Positions 24,904-31,653 of a stretch of DNA of 64,000 nt are shown in pieces (position 1 is the first letter of the stretch; each line of letters starts with the position of its first letter). The translations under genes and the position numbers were made by a program. Source of the DNA: an uncultured Oscillibacter sp. (GTDB taxonomy: Bacteria; Bacillota; Clostridia; Oscillospirales; Oscillospiraceae); assembly GCA_910576865.1 (NCBI GenBank), contig CAJTKE010000001.1, forward strand, positions 186,001 to 250,000. Direction: 5' to 3'. The notes below the pieces were generated by a model. That model ran no database searches. It was given only the letters and a program-made list of their open reading frames with translations, and was not told the DNA's origin.

Positions 24904-25656
24904 TCATTCTTCCACATGGTAAAGGTACAGCAGCTCCCCTAACGGCTTGCCGCCCACGGCTTGCTCCATGCGCTCCCCGCTGAAGCGGAAGCCCCGCTTC
25001 TCATAGAACGCCCTGGCCCGGTGGTTCTCCTCCAGCACCCAGAGGAGGATGTCCCGGAAGCCCTGCCTGGCCAGTACCTCCACCGCCGCCGCCAGCAGAG
25101 CTTTTCCATAGCCCCTGCCCATGGACTCCGGCAGCAGGTAGAGGGCCACGACCTCCCCGTAATCCGGCCGGTCCGGCCAGCGGGAGGGGCTGACACAGGC
25201 GGTTCCAACCAGCCTCCCGCCCTCCTCCAGCACAAGGCTCCGGCGGCCCCCCTGGTCCAGGTTCGCCGCCCAGAGTCCGGAGGGAATGGCGTCCAGGTAC
25301 GCCTGGGGGACGATGCCCCGATAGGCGGACTTCCAGCTCTCCTCGTAGATCCGGCTGACCTCCAGGCGGTCGTCCGTCTCCCGCAGGGGCCTGATCTCCA
25401 TGGGGCGCTTCCCCTTCCCCTCGATGAGCGCCAGCTTCTCCCGGCGGCTCAGGCGCTTGATGGCGATCTCCCGGCGGAGGGCGGCGGACTTGTCCGGGAC
25501 CTCCTCCCGGTAGGCCAGCGCCACCGGCGGGCGGCTCCGGGTGTACCTGGCCCCCCTGCCCGTTTGATGGGCCTTCAGCCGCCGGGGGAGATCGTTTGTA
25601 ACACCGGTGTAGAGCGTCCCGTCCCCGCAGCGGAGAATGTAGACCGTCCAGCCCAT
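24904..25656 (-). CDS. GIY-YIG nuclease-domain / GNAT acetyltransferase fusion
   Basis: 250 aa from ATG 25656. Residues 1-80 are a UvrC/YhbQ-type GIY-YIG domain: WTVYILRCGDGTLYTGVTND, then ARYTRSRPPVAL. Residues 85-250 are a GNAT acetyltransferase: RPLRETDDRLEVSRIYEESW, acetyl-CoA loop PESMGRGYGKALL, HRARAFYEKRGFRFSG. No stop separates them. A purine-rich stretch just before the internal Met (PMEIRPL) could allow separate translation of the GNAT part. Each half is normally a stand-alone protein, so this is either a real fusion or two genes joined by loss of a stop. Confidence 0.85.
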   Translation of the reverse strand: MGWTVYILRCGDGTLYTGVTNDLPRRLKAHQTGRGARYTRSRPPVALAYREEVPDKSAALRREIAIKRLSRREKLALIEGKGKRPMEIRPLRETDDRLEVSRIYEESWKSAYRGIVPQAYLDAIPSGLWAANLDQGGRRSLVLEEGGRLVGTACVSPSRWPDRPDYGEVVALYLLPESMGRGYGKALLAAAVEVLARQGFRDILLWVLEENHRARAFYEKRGFRFSGERMEQAVGGKPLGELLYLYHVEE

Positions 25657-25719
25657 GCCGCCGCCTCCCTTCGTGTTTTGGGACCAGTATACCACGCCCG
25701 TCCGCCAAAGGCAAAGGCC

Positions 25720-25749
25720 GCATAGGGACTTCCCTGGGTTTCATAGGCT
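25720..25749 (+). promoter_or_regulatory. Possible sigma-E/sigma-K type promoter of sigK
   Basis: GCATAGG (25720-25726), 15-base spacer, CATAGGCT (25742-25749). The -10 fits the CATAnnnT pattern of mother-cell sigma factors. No sigma-A-type promoter is evident in this gap. Weak but consistent with the gene it precedes. Confidence 0.4.
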
Positions 25750-25837
25750 GAAAGCGGGGACGCTCCGTCCCTGAATACGGTCCGCCGCCAGCCGGGAAAG
25801 CGGCGCCCGGAGCCCCGCGCTCCGGCAAGGAGGTCTT

Positions 25838-26041
25838 ATGCTGTCCGCCGCCCTGCTGCTGTTCGCCAATACGCTGCTGCTGTCCCTTCGCCTCTCCGGC
25901 GGCGGGTCCTTCCCCAAGCCCCTCACCGCCGCCGAGGAGCGGGAATGGCTGGAGCGGTACGCCCGAGGGGATCCGGAGGCCCGGCAGGTGCTCATTGAGC
26001 GGAATCTGCGGCTGGTGGCGCATATCATCAAGAAAGGATGA
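25838..26041 (+). CDS. sigK: Sporulation sigma factor SigK, 5' part (interrupted gene)
   Basis: Encodes 67 aa in the unrearranged state; the first 66 are SigK. A hydrophobic pro-sequence (MLSAALLLFANTLLLSLRL) is followed by GGGSFPKPL, then the region 1.2/2.1 start ERYARGDPEARQVLIERNLRLVAHIIKK, after which a Gly codon and TGA end the frame inside an inserted element. Strong SD AAGGAGGT. Known SigK is about 240 aa and acts in the mother cell late in sporulation after processing of the pro-sequence. The remaining 165 codons lie at 29609-30106. Joining at CAAGAAA restores the reading frame exactly. Confidence 0.93.
   Translation: MLSAALLLFANTLLLSLRLSGGGSFPKPLTAAEEREWLERYARGDPEARQVLIERNLRLVAHIIKKG
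26029..26035 (+). repeat. Left attachment-site core of the sigK element
   Basis: CAAGAAA, covering the last base of the Ile codon and the KK codons of SigK. The element-side flank GGATGAAGC (26036-26044) is the right half of the predicted attP. Confidence 0.75.
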
Positions 26042-26061
26042 AGCGGAAGGAGGCGAAGCCC

Positions 26062-26090
26062 TTGATTCCTGGCGGCAAATCCAGTATACT
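26062..26090 (+). promoter_or_regulatory. Promoter of the redox cassette inside the sigK element
   Basis: TTGATT (26062-26067), 17-base spacer, TATACT (26085-26090): a vegetative sigma-A-type promoter, so the cargo can be expressed outside sporulation. Confidence 0.7.
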
Positions 26091-26113
26091 GTGCTGGAAT
26101 GGAGGAACTGCTC

Positions 26114-26701
26114 ATGAAGAAAAGAACGCTCATACTTTCAGGAATCCTGATGCTGTCGCTGGCTCTGCTGGGCGGCTGCGGCGGGAAAGCCAGTGAACCG
26201 TCAGCTGAAACCGCTCCCGAAGCGGAACCGCCCGCGCAGGAGGAACCGTCTTCCGAGGAGGAGGCCGCCCCCATCCATATCACCTTCGAGGGGACCGATC
26301 TGGAGGGAAACACCATTTCACAGGACATTTTCACCCGGTCCAGGCTCACCATGGTCAACGTGTGGGCCACCTTCTGCAACCCCTGCCTGCGGGAGATGCC
26401 GGGGCTGGGAGAGCTGGCGGCGGAGTACGACCCGGCGGAATTCCAGCTCATCGGCATTGTCAGCGATGTGCGGGAAGGGGAGGACCAGTCCCTTGTGGAA
26501 AGTCTGGTCCAGGAGACCGGGGCGGACTACCCCCACCTGCTGGCCAACGATTCCCTGGACCAGGCGCTGCTGTCCGGCGTCAGCGGCGTGCCCACCACCT
26601 TCTTCTTCGACGGGGAGGGGGCGTACCTGGGCGGTGTCGTGGGCTCGGCGGAGAAATCAGATTGGGAGGAGCTGATCCATGAACTTCTGGAAGAACAATA
26701 G
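26114..26701 (+). CDS. TlpA/redoxin-family thiol-disulfide lipoprotein
   Basis: 195 aa from ATG 26114 (GGAGG 8 bases upstream). Lipoprotein signal with lipobox LLGGC, a Glu/Pro-rich linker, then a thioredoxin fold with WATFCNPCLREMP (active site CNPC) and cis-Pro in VSGVPTTFFFDGEG. Acts outside the membrane on protein or small-molecule disulfides. First gene of the redox trio in the sigK element; the next gene overlaps its end by 23 bases. Confidence 0.9.
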   Translation: MKKRTLILSGILMLSLALLGGCGGKASEPSAETAPEAEPPAQEEPSSEEEAAPIHITFEGTDLEGNTISQDIFTRSRLTMVNVWATFCNPCLREMPGLGELAAEYDPAEFQLIGIVSDVREGEDQSLVESLVQETGADYPHLLANDSLDQALLSGVSGVPTTFFFDGEGAYLGGVVGSAEKSDWEELIHELLEEQ

Positions 26702-26831
26702 CCGCCATGCCTGGGCATGGGGCGCTTTGGCCGGGGGCCTCTTCCTCGGGCTGGGGGCCATGCAGGGGCAGTTTTCCGTGATCTGGAAAAAAGCGGTGAT
26801 GATCTGCCTGGAGTGCATCGGGTTGGGGTGA
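26679..26831 (+). CDS. CD1871A-type CXXC-motif small membrane protein
   Basis: 50-aa peptide MNFWKNNSRHAWAWGALAGG... with one membrane helix and the ending KKAVMICLECIGLG, whose CLEC motif is the family signature. GGGAGGAGC lies just upstream inside the TlpA gene. Members sit between a TlpA-like lipoprotein and a membrane ferredoxin, exactly as here, and are thought to pass electrons or thiols between them. The link is by conserved neighbourhood, not biochemistry. Confidence 0.82.
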   Translation: MNFWKNNSRHAWAWGALAGGLFLGLGAMQGQFSVIWKKAVMICLECIGLG

Positions 26832-26834
26832 GCC

Positions 26835-27698
26835 ATGAGGAACAGATTTCGACTGACGGTACAGCTGCTGTTCACCATCGTGACCAACGGATACCTGTAC
26901 GGCTTCCTGAATGGGAAAATCTACCGGGGCGGCCTGAAATACGTCTGCGTGCCGGGATTGAACTGCTACTCCTGTCCCGGGGCCGTGGCCGCGTGCCCCA
27001 TCGGCGCGCTCCAGGCCCTGCTGAACCAGAGGGGGTTTCAGGTGCCTTTCGCCGCGCTGGGCTTTTTCTTCGTGTTCGGCAGCGTATTGGGCCGCTTTGT
27101 CTGCGGCTGGCTGTGCCCCTTCGGGCTGGCGCAGGACCTTCTGCACAGGATTCCCCTGTTCAAAAAGAGAAAGCGCCTGCCCGGCCACCGGGTCCTGAAA
27201 TACGGAAAATACGTGGTCCTGGTTCTCCTGGTGTGCGTGGGATCCATGTTCCTGTTCGGGGGCTTCGCCAAGGTACCGGCTTTCTGCAAATATCTCTGCC
27301 CCTCCGGCACGCTGCTGGGGGCGCTCCCCCTGCTGAGCGCCAACGAGGCGCTGAGCGGACAGGCCGGCGGGCTGTTCCTCTGGAAGCTGGGAATTCTGCT
27401 GGCCATCGTCCTGCTCTCCGTGAAGGTGTTCCGGCCCTTCTGTCAGTACCTGTGCCCCCTGGGGGCCATTTACGGCTTATTCAACCGCTTCAGCCTCGTG
27501 CAGATTCAGTGGGACCAGGAACGGTGCGTCGGCTGCGGGGCCTGTGAAAAAGCCTGTCCGGTGGAGCTGTCCCGGCGGGAGATTTCCCGCTCCCCGGAGT
27601 GCATCCGCTGCGGAAAGTGCGCGGACGCCTGTCCGCTGGAGTGTCTGCGGTTCACTGGCCGCCCCGGGCGTCGTTCCGCAAAATCACCGTCATCCTGA
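26835..27698 (+). CDS. NapH/CcoG-like membrane 4Fe-4S ferredoxin
   Basis: 287 aa. Four or five transmembrane helices with two polyferredoxin-type membrane Cys motifs (CGWLCPFGLAQDLLH; FCQYLCPLGAIYGLFN) and two C-terminal 4Fe-4S clusters: CVGCGACEKACPVE and CIRCGKCADACPLE. It also has an N-terminal NCYSCPGAVAACPIG motif. Likely carries electrons across or to the membrane for the thiol protein upstream. It begins 3 bases after the previous stop. Confidence 0.92.
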   Translation: MRNRFRLTVQLLFTIVTNGYLYGFLNGKIYRGGLKYVCVPGLNCYSCPGAVAACPIGALQALLNQRGFQVPFAALGFFFVFGSVLGRFVCGWLCPFGLAQDLLHRIPLFKKRKRLPGHRVLKYGKYVVLVLLVCVGSMFLFGGFAKVPAFCKYLCPSGTLLGALPLLSANEALSGQAGGLFLWKLGILLAIVLLSVKVFRPFCQYLCPLGAIYGLFNRFSLVQIQWDQERCVGCGACEKACPVELSRREISRSPECIRCGKCADACPLECLRFTGRPGRRSAKSPSS

Positions 27699-27704
27699 TT
27701 CCAG

Positions 27705-27739
27705 TCAGAACCTCCGGCTTGGCCGGAGGTTCTGATTTT
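27705..27739 (+). terminator. Terminator of the redox cassette
   Basis: 14-base perfect arms TCAGAACCTCCGGC / GCCGGAGGTTCTGA, 3-base loop, TTTT. It isolates the cargo genes from the recombinase genes downstream. Confidence 0.92.
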
Positions 27740-27805
27740 CGCCGGAGGGAGAAGCCGGGCATTTTTCCGCCCTCCAAGCATATCCATGGACTGAGGTGAT
27801 GCAGC

Positions 27806-28000
27806 TTGGAAAGCGCGCAGCGGGAACTGGCCGGCGTTCTGCTGGGCCGTATTCATTCCCTTGGCCTGATATCGGATTTCACCTGTTCCAGGGCTATGGA
27901 TCTGGTACATTCCGCGGCGGACTTCCCGGAGCTTTTCCAGTATCCTGTGTGCCTGACAAAGGAGGCGGAGATTCGTGAACGTGCTCAGGATCCGAAATGA
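27806..28000 (+). CDS. Small protein upstream of the recombinase; possible accessory factor
   Basis: 64 aa, TTG start at 27806 supported by GAGGTGAT at 27793-27800. Sequence is helical and charged (ESAQRELAGVLLGRIHSLGL, then SRAMDLVHSAADFPELFQYP). Its 3' end overlaps the recombinase start by 26 bases. No family recognised with certainty. Position and size would suit a recombination directionality factor or a regulator; this is inference only. Confidence 0.6.
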   Translation: MESAQRELAGVLLGRIHSLGLISDFTCSRAMDLVHSAADFPELFQYPVCLTKEAEIRERAQDPK

Positions 28001-29642
28001 AATGCGAAGCGGAAAGACCATCTTCGACCTGCCCCTCCGTGTGACCTTCTACGCCAGGGTTTCCACGGACAAGGACGAGCAGCTCAACAGCCTGGAAAAC
28101 CAGGTGCAGTATTACACCCGGTTCATACAGGAAAAGCGGAATTGGACCTACGTCCCTGGCTACGTGGACGAGGGCATCTCCGGCACCGGCACGAAAAAGC
28201 GGGACAGCTTCTTACGGATGATAGAGGACGCCAAAGCGGGGCGCTTCGACTTCATCATCACGAAGGAGATATCCCGCTTTTCCCGTTCCACCCTGGACAG
28301 CATTCAGTACACCCAGGAGCTGCTGGAGCACGACGTGGGGGTGCTGTTTCAGAATGACAACATCAACACCCTGGACTCCGACAGCGAGTTCCGGCTGGTG
28401 ATCATGGCCGGGGTTGCCCAGGACGAGGTGCGCAAGCTCTCCGAGCGGCTGAAATTCGGCTTCCGGCAGGCCATCAAAAACGGCCATGTGCTGGGCAATG
28501 ACCAACTGTGGGGATACGACAAAAAAGACTGCGTGCTGACCATCAATGAGGCGGAGGCCCAGGTGGTGCGGCGCATTTTTGACCTATACGCCAACCGGCA
28601 GATGGGCATCCGCCGCATTTCTCAGGTGCTGTACGGCGAGGGCTTCACCAGCCGGAAGGGCGGACCCTTCAATGTCCTGACCATCCGGCATATTTTGTGC
28701 AACCCCAAATACAAGGGCTGGTACTGCGCGGGCAAATCCCAAACCGTAGACTACCGCAGCAAACGGAAGGTTTTCCTGGATGAAGACGAGTGGGTCATGT
28801 ACCCCGACCCGTCCGTCCCGGCCATCGTCTCGGAGGAGCTGTGGGACCGGGCCAACGCCCTGTACAAGCGGCGGAGCGAGGAGATGAGACAGCACCAGAG
28901 CGGGGCGGCGTTTCACAACCGCTACCCCTACAGCGGAAAGATCGTCTGCGAGGAGCACGGAACCAGCTTCCACCGGCAGGTACTGAAAAGCGCCAAGGGG
29001 AATCAGGAGGTCTGGCAGTGCCGGGTATACCGGGACAAGGGCCGGGCGGCCTGTTCCGCGCCCCAGCTCAGGACAGCGGAGCTGGATCAAATCATGGCGG
29101 ACATCTTCAATCAGCTTACCCAGAACAAACAGGCCATCATTGACGCGGTCGTAACGGTCCTCCAGTCCGTCCCCGATGAGCACGACTATGCCCAGGACAT
29201 CCGCCGGATCGAGGCGGACCTGTCCGCCGTTCAGGCAAAAAAAGACCGCCTGCTGGAGATGAGCATTGAGGACGTCATCTCTACGGCGGAGTTCAAGCAG
29301 CGCAACGACGGCTTCAACCAACAGGCCCAGGCCCTGGAGGAGCGGCTGGACGCCCTCCGGGCGGAGGCGGAAAAGGGGCAGCGGACCACGGCGCAGTCGG
29401 GGGAGATCAGGGCCGCCCTGGAGCGGGAGCTCTCCTTCCAAAACGGCGTCAATTCCGCCCTGGTCACCACGATCCTGGACAAAATCGTGGTCAAAAAAAC
29501 CAGCACCAGGGAGGAGATACACCTGGACATCCACCTGAAATCCGGCGGCCCGTGGGAGGCCGCTTTGAACCGGGCCAATCCCTCCCTTTGCTTCACCCGT
29601 CCAAGAAATACTACACCCAAAGCGCCGACCAGGAGGACCTGA
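27975..29642 (+). CDS. Large serine recombinase of the sigK element
   Basis: 555 aa, GTG start with AAAGGAGGCGG upstream. Resolvase catalytic domain: LRVTFYARVSTDKDEQLNSL (Arg and the nucleophile Ser), TKEISRFSRSTLDSI, and RKLSERLKFG. Then the Recombinase domain, a zinc-ribbon (YSGKIVCEEHG...WQCRVYRDKGRAAC) and a coiled coil (about 410-480). The last 11 or so residues are encoded across the right att core by sigK DNA in another frame, so excision replaces the C-terminus: the frame on the circle would read past the left-end sequence to a TGA at the start of the TlpA gene. Predicted role: excise the element to rebuild sigK. Confidence 0.93.
   Translation: MNVLRIRNEMRSGKTIFDLPLRVTFYARVSTDKDEQLNSLENQVQYYTRFIQEKRNWTYVPGYVDEGISGTGTKKRDSFLRMIEDAKAGRFDFIITKEISRFSRSTLDSIQYTQELLEHDVGVLFQNDNINTLDSDSEFRLVIMAGVAQDEVRKLSERLKFGFRQAIKNGHVLGNDQLWGYDKKDCVLTINEAEAQVVRRIFDLYANRQMGIRRISQVLYGEGFTSRKGGPFNVLTIRHILCNPKYKGWYCAGKSQTVDYRSKRKVFLDEDEWVMYPDPSVPAIVSEELWDRANALYKRRSEEMRQHQSGAAFHNRYPYSGKIVCEEHGTSFHRQVLKSAKGNQEVWQCRVYRDKGRAACSAPQLRTAELDQIMADIFNQLTQNKQAIIDAVVTVLQSVPDEHDYAQDIRRIEADLSAVQAKKDRLLEMSIEDVISTAEFKQRNDGFNQQAQALEERLDALRAEAEKGQRTTAQSGEIRAALERELSFQNGVNSALVTTILDKIVVKKTSTREEIHLDIHLKSGGPWEAALNRANPSLCFTRPRNTTPKAPTRRT
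29602..29608 (+). repeat. Right attachment-site core of the sigK element
   Basis: CAAGAAA within the recombinase 3' end, directly before the SigK codons TAC TAC ACC. Element-side flank GCTTCACCC (29590-29598) mirrors the left-end flank. Confidence 0.75.
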
Positions 29643-30106
29643 TCTCCATCGGCACCATCGGCCTCATCAAGGGTATTTCCAGCTTCAACCCCGCCAAGGG
29701 GGCGCGTCTTGCCACCTACGCCGCCCGGTGCATTGAAAATGAAATCCTCATGTACTTCCGGGGCCAGAAAAAGCTCCAGGGAGAGGTCTCCCTCTCCGAC
29801 TCCATCGACACGGACAAGGACGGCAACGCCCTCCAGCTCATGGACATCGTGGGGGTGGACGACACCATGCTGGAGGACCTCCACGACCGGGACAACGCCC
29901 TGCGGCTCCACCGGCTGGTCCGGGAGCGCCTGACCGCCCGGGAGGCGGAGATCGTCCGCCTGCGCTACGGCCTGGGGGGCACCGTGCCCCTGACCCAGCG
30001 GGAGATCGCCGCCTCCTTCGGTATCTCCCGGAGCTATGTCTCCCGCATCGAAAAGCGCGCCCTGGAAAAGCTCCGGGAGGCCCTTCAGGAGGGCCCGGGG
30101 GTCTGA
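29609..30106 (+). CDS. sigK: Sporulation sigma factor SigK, 3' part (interrupted gene)
   Basis: 165 codons and stop. Begins YYTQSADQEDLISIGTIGLI and continues through region 2 (SSFNPAKGARLATYAARCIENEILMYF) to region 4 (LTAREAEIVRLRYGL, then QREIAASFGISRSYVSRIEK). All promoter-contacting regions are intact. Without excision it has no SigK start codon: a GTG/ATG-type in-frame start at 29552 lies in the recombinase gene. Together with the 5' part the protein is 231 aa. The C-terminal region 4 alone should not function as SigK. Confidence 0.93.
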   Translation, partial: YYTQSADQEDLISIGTIGLIKGISSFNPAKGARLATYAARCIENEILMYFRGQKKLQGEVSLSDSIDTDKDGNALQLMDIVGVDDTMLEDLHDRDNALRLHRLVRERLTAREAEIVRLRYGLGGTVPLTQREIAASFGISRSYVSRIEKRALEKLREALQEGPGV

Positions 30107-30113
30107 CCGCCAG

Positions 30114-30137
30114 GAAGCCGCCCCGAAGGGCGGCTTC
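30114..30137. terminator. Hairpin downstream of sigK
   Basis: GAAGCCGCCC / GGGCGGCTTC with a CGAA tetraloop, between convergent sigK and rsiV. No T-tract on either strand, so termination is uncertain. Confidence 0.5.
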
Positions 30138-30150
30138 TCGTCTCAGTCTC

Positions 30151-30999
30151 TCAGGCGATGGGGAACTCCGGGATGCCCGCCGCGCCGGCGGCGATGCTGT
30201 ACTCGGGGAAGCACACCACCACGGTCCCGTCCTCCCGGACATAGAAGCCGGTGGTCTCGTCCACAGTGGTGAAGCCCCCCTGGTCCGCCGGGAAGAAGAG
30301 GGTGAAGCCCTCCTCGTCCACGCTCGCGTCAATCTGCTTTTGGATGGAGGCGTTGCAGGTTTCCACCCAATCCTCCCCCAGGTAATCCCGGAGGGTCAGG
30401 TCCCGGTCCTCGCTGAGGTCCAGGTTGTAGTAGTACCGCTCCTCCATGGAGGACACCCAGCCCTCGGCAAAGGTCACCACAAAGGAAACCCGGGACTCCG
30501 ACTGGCTCTTGATCTCATAGTCCACGATGACGTCCATCTCCCGGTCCGCCCACTCCTCTTCGGTGCCGCCGGTGGCGAAGAAGGCCTCCCGGTAGTCGTC
30601 CCAGTCCTGCTGGGCCTTGGCCAGGTGGGCGTCCACCTTCTCCTGGATGACGGCGTTGACCTTCCCGGCCAGGTCCCCTTCCGCCTCCAGCTGGGGAACG
30701 GTCACGTCGTAGTGGATGCCGTCCTCCGTCTTGTCGTAGTCCACGAAAGTCAGCACCTGGAACAGCCCGCCCAGAACGGGCACCTCCGCAGCCGCCTTGG
30801 CGATGGTAGGGGACAGGTTCAGCCCCGCCAGCACCACCACGAAGCAGGCGGCCGCCGCCGTCCAGCGCCGGAACGTCCGGCCCCGGCGGGCCCGGTACCG
30901 GGCCTTGCCCTCCTCAATGCCCGCCTGGACCCGCTCGCTGAGCTCGGCGGGGATGGGGGTGTTGTCGTATTCCTCTTTCGCGTTCTTAAATTCGTTCAT
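30151..30999 (-). CDS. rsiV: RsiV-family anti-sigma factor
   Basis: 282 aa, single-pass membrane protein. Cytoplasmic N-terminus, one helix (WTAAAACFVVVLAGLNL, residues 46-62), then an extracellular domain of RsiV type: TFVDYDKTEDGIHYDVTVPQ and a DUF3298-like end (GEDWVETCNASIQKQIDAS, FYVREDGTVVVCFPEY). In B. subtilis RsiV binds lysozyme and is cleaved, freeing SigV. It overlaps the sigma gene by four bases (ATGA), the usual coupling. Confidence 0.88.
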   Translation of the reverse strand: MNEFKNAKEEYDNTPIPAELSERVQAGIEEGKARYRARRGRTFRRWTAAAACFVVVLAGLNLSPTIAKAAAEVPVLGGLFQVLTFVDYDKTEDGIHYDVTVPQLEAEGDLAGKVNAVIQEKVDAHLAKAQQDWDDYREAFFATGGTEEEWADREMDVIVDYEIKSQSESRVSFVVTFAEGWVSSMEERYYYNLDLSEDRDLTLRDYLGEDWVETCNASIQKQIDASVDEEGFTLFFPADQGGFTTVDETTGFYVREDGTVVVCFPEYSIAAGAAGIPEFPIA

Positions 31000-31478
31000 G
31001 AAACTTCCGCTCCTTCCATGGCGACGCGCAGCCGTTTCAGCCCCGCGTACAGGCGGCTCTTCACCGTGTTGATGTTCTGCCCGGTGACCTCGCCGATCTC
31101 CTTCAGGGTCAATTCCTCATAAAACCGCAGCTTGATGACGGTCCCCACCTCCCTGGGCAGGGCGTCCACCTGCCGGGCCAGGGAGTCGTCGGCGGGCTCC
31201 GGGTCCTCCCTTCCCGGCTCCGGTCCCTCCTCCGGGAAGGGGACCACCCGGCCCCGCTGGCGCAGGGTGTCCGTACAGGCGTTCATCAAAATCCGGGTGA
31301 ACCAGGTCTTCACGGCCCCGATGTCCCGCAGCCCGTCCTGGCGCTCCAGCGCCCGGCAGACGGCGGTCTGCACCGCGTCCAGGGCCTCCTCCCGGTCGTG
31401 GAGGACGCTGTAGGCCAGCCGGTAGGACCGGTCCTGGGTCTCAATGAGGAACTCCGTCAATTTCTCTTCCTTTGTCAC
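30996..31478 (-). CDS. sigV: ECF RNA polymerase sigma factor (SigV-like)
   Basis: 160 aa from GTG 31478, which has AAAGGAG seven bases upstream; a longer frame to 31685 has no SD. Region 2: TQDRSYRLAYSVLHDREEALDAVQTAV; region 4: LPREVGTVIKLRFYEELTLKEIGEVTGQNINTVKSRLYAGLKRL. Paired with rsiV, so held inactive at the membrane until an envelope signal, probably lysozyme, destroys the anti-sigma. Upstream ECF-type promoter indicates autoregulation. Confidence 0.92.
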   Translation of the reverse strand: MTKEEKLTEFLIETQDRSYRLAYSVLHDREEALDAVQTAVCRALERQDGLRDIGAVKTWFTRILMNACTDTLRQRGRVVPFPEEGPEPGREDPEPADDSLARQVDALPREVGTVIKLRFYEELTLKEIGEVTGQNINTVKSRLYAGLKRLRVAMEGAEVS

Positions 31479-31542
31479 AACGATGCTCCTTTCCTGGGTA
31501 CGCCGCCCCGCCCGGCGCCTGGGCCCCTGAGCGGCTTCCATA

Positions 31543-31574
31543 GTATAGACGGAGAAGGGAGGCGGAAAGTTTGA
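31543..31574 (-). promoter_or_regulatory. ECF-type autoregulatory promoter of sigV-rsiV
   Basis: On the minus strand TCAAAC (31574-31569), 17 bases, then CGTCTATAC (31551-31543). The AAAC / CGTC pair at this spacing is the ECF signature. TATACT also gives a possible sigma-A -10. Confidence 0.65.
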
Positions 31575-31653
31575 GGGTGGGGGAAAATTTTTTTCGGCGG
31601 TACAAACGAGGACGGCCGGAAACGGGCCGCCTGTCAGAAGCGGGGCGGGAAAG

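Larger units (their letters stand above)
26029..29608 (+). mobile_element. Compact 'skin'-type element interrupting sigK (3,573 bp)
   Basis: The element lies between two copies of the 7-base sequence CAAGAAA (26029-26035 and 29602-29608). Excision with one copy retained removes 3,573 bp and fuses the two sigK parts in frame, giving ...HIIKK followed by YYTQSADQEDL, which aligns without gap to SigK proteins. It carries its own large serine recombinase reading towards the right end, a small overlapping ORF, and a three-gene redox cassette. The predicted circle junction has imperfect inverted arms (GCTTCACCC / GGATGAAGC) around the core, as expected for a serine-recombinase attP. Confidence 0.9.

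Noticed and set aside
25838..30106. sigK as a plain pseudogene destroyed by insertion
   Set aside because: Both parts are intact, the frame is restored exactly at a direct repeat, and the recombinase is complete; decay would have left defects.
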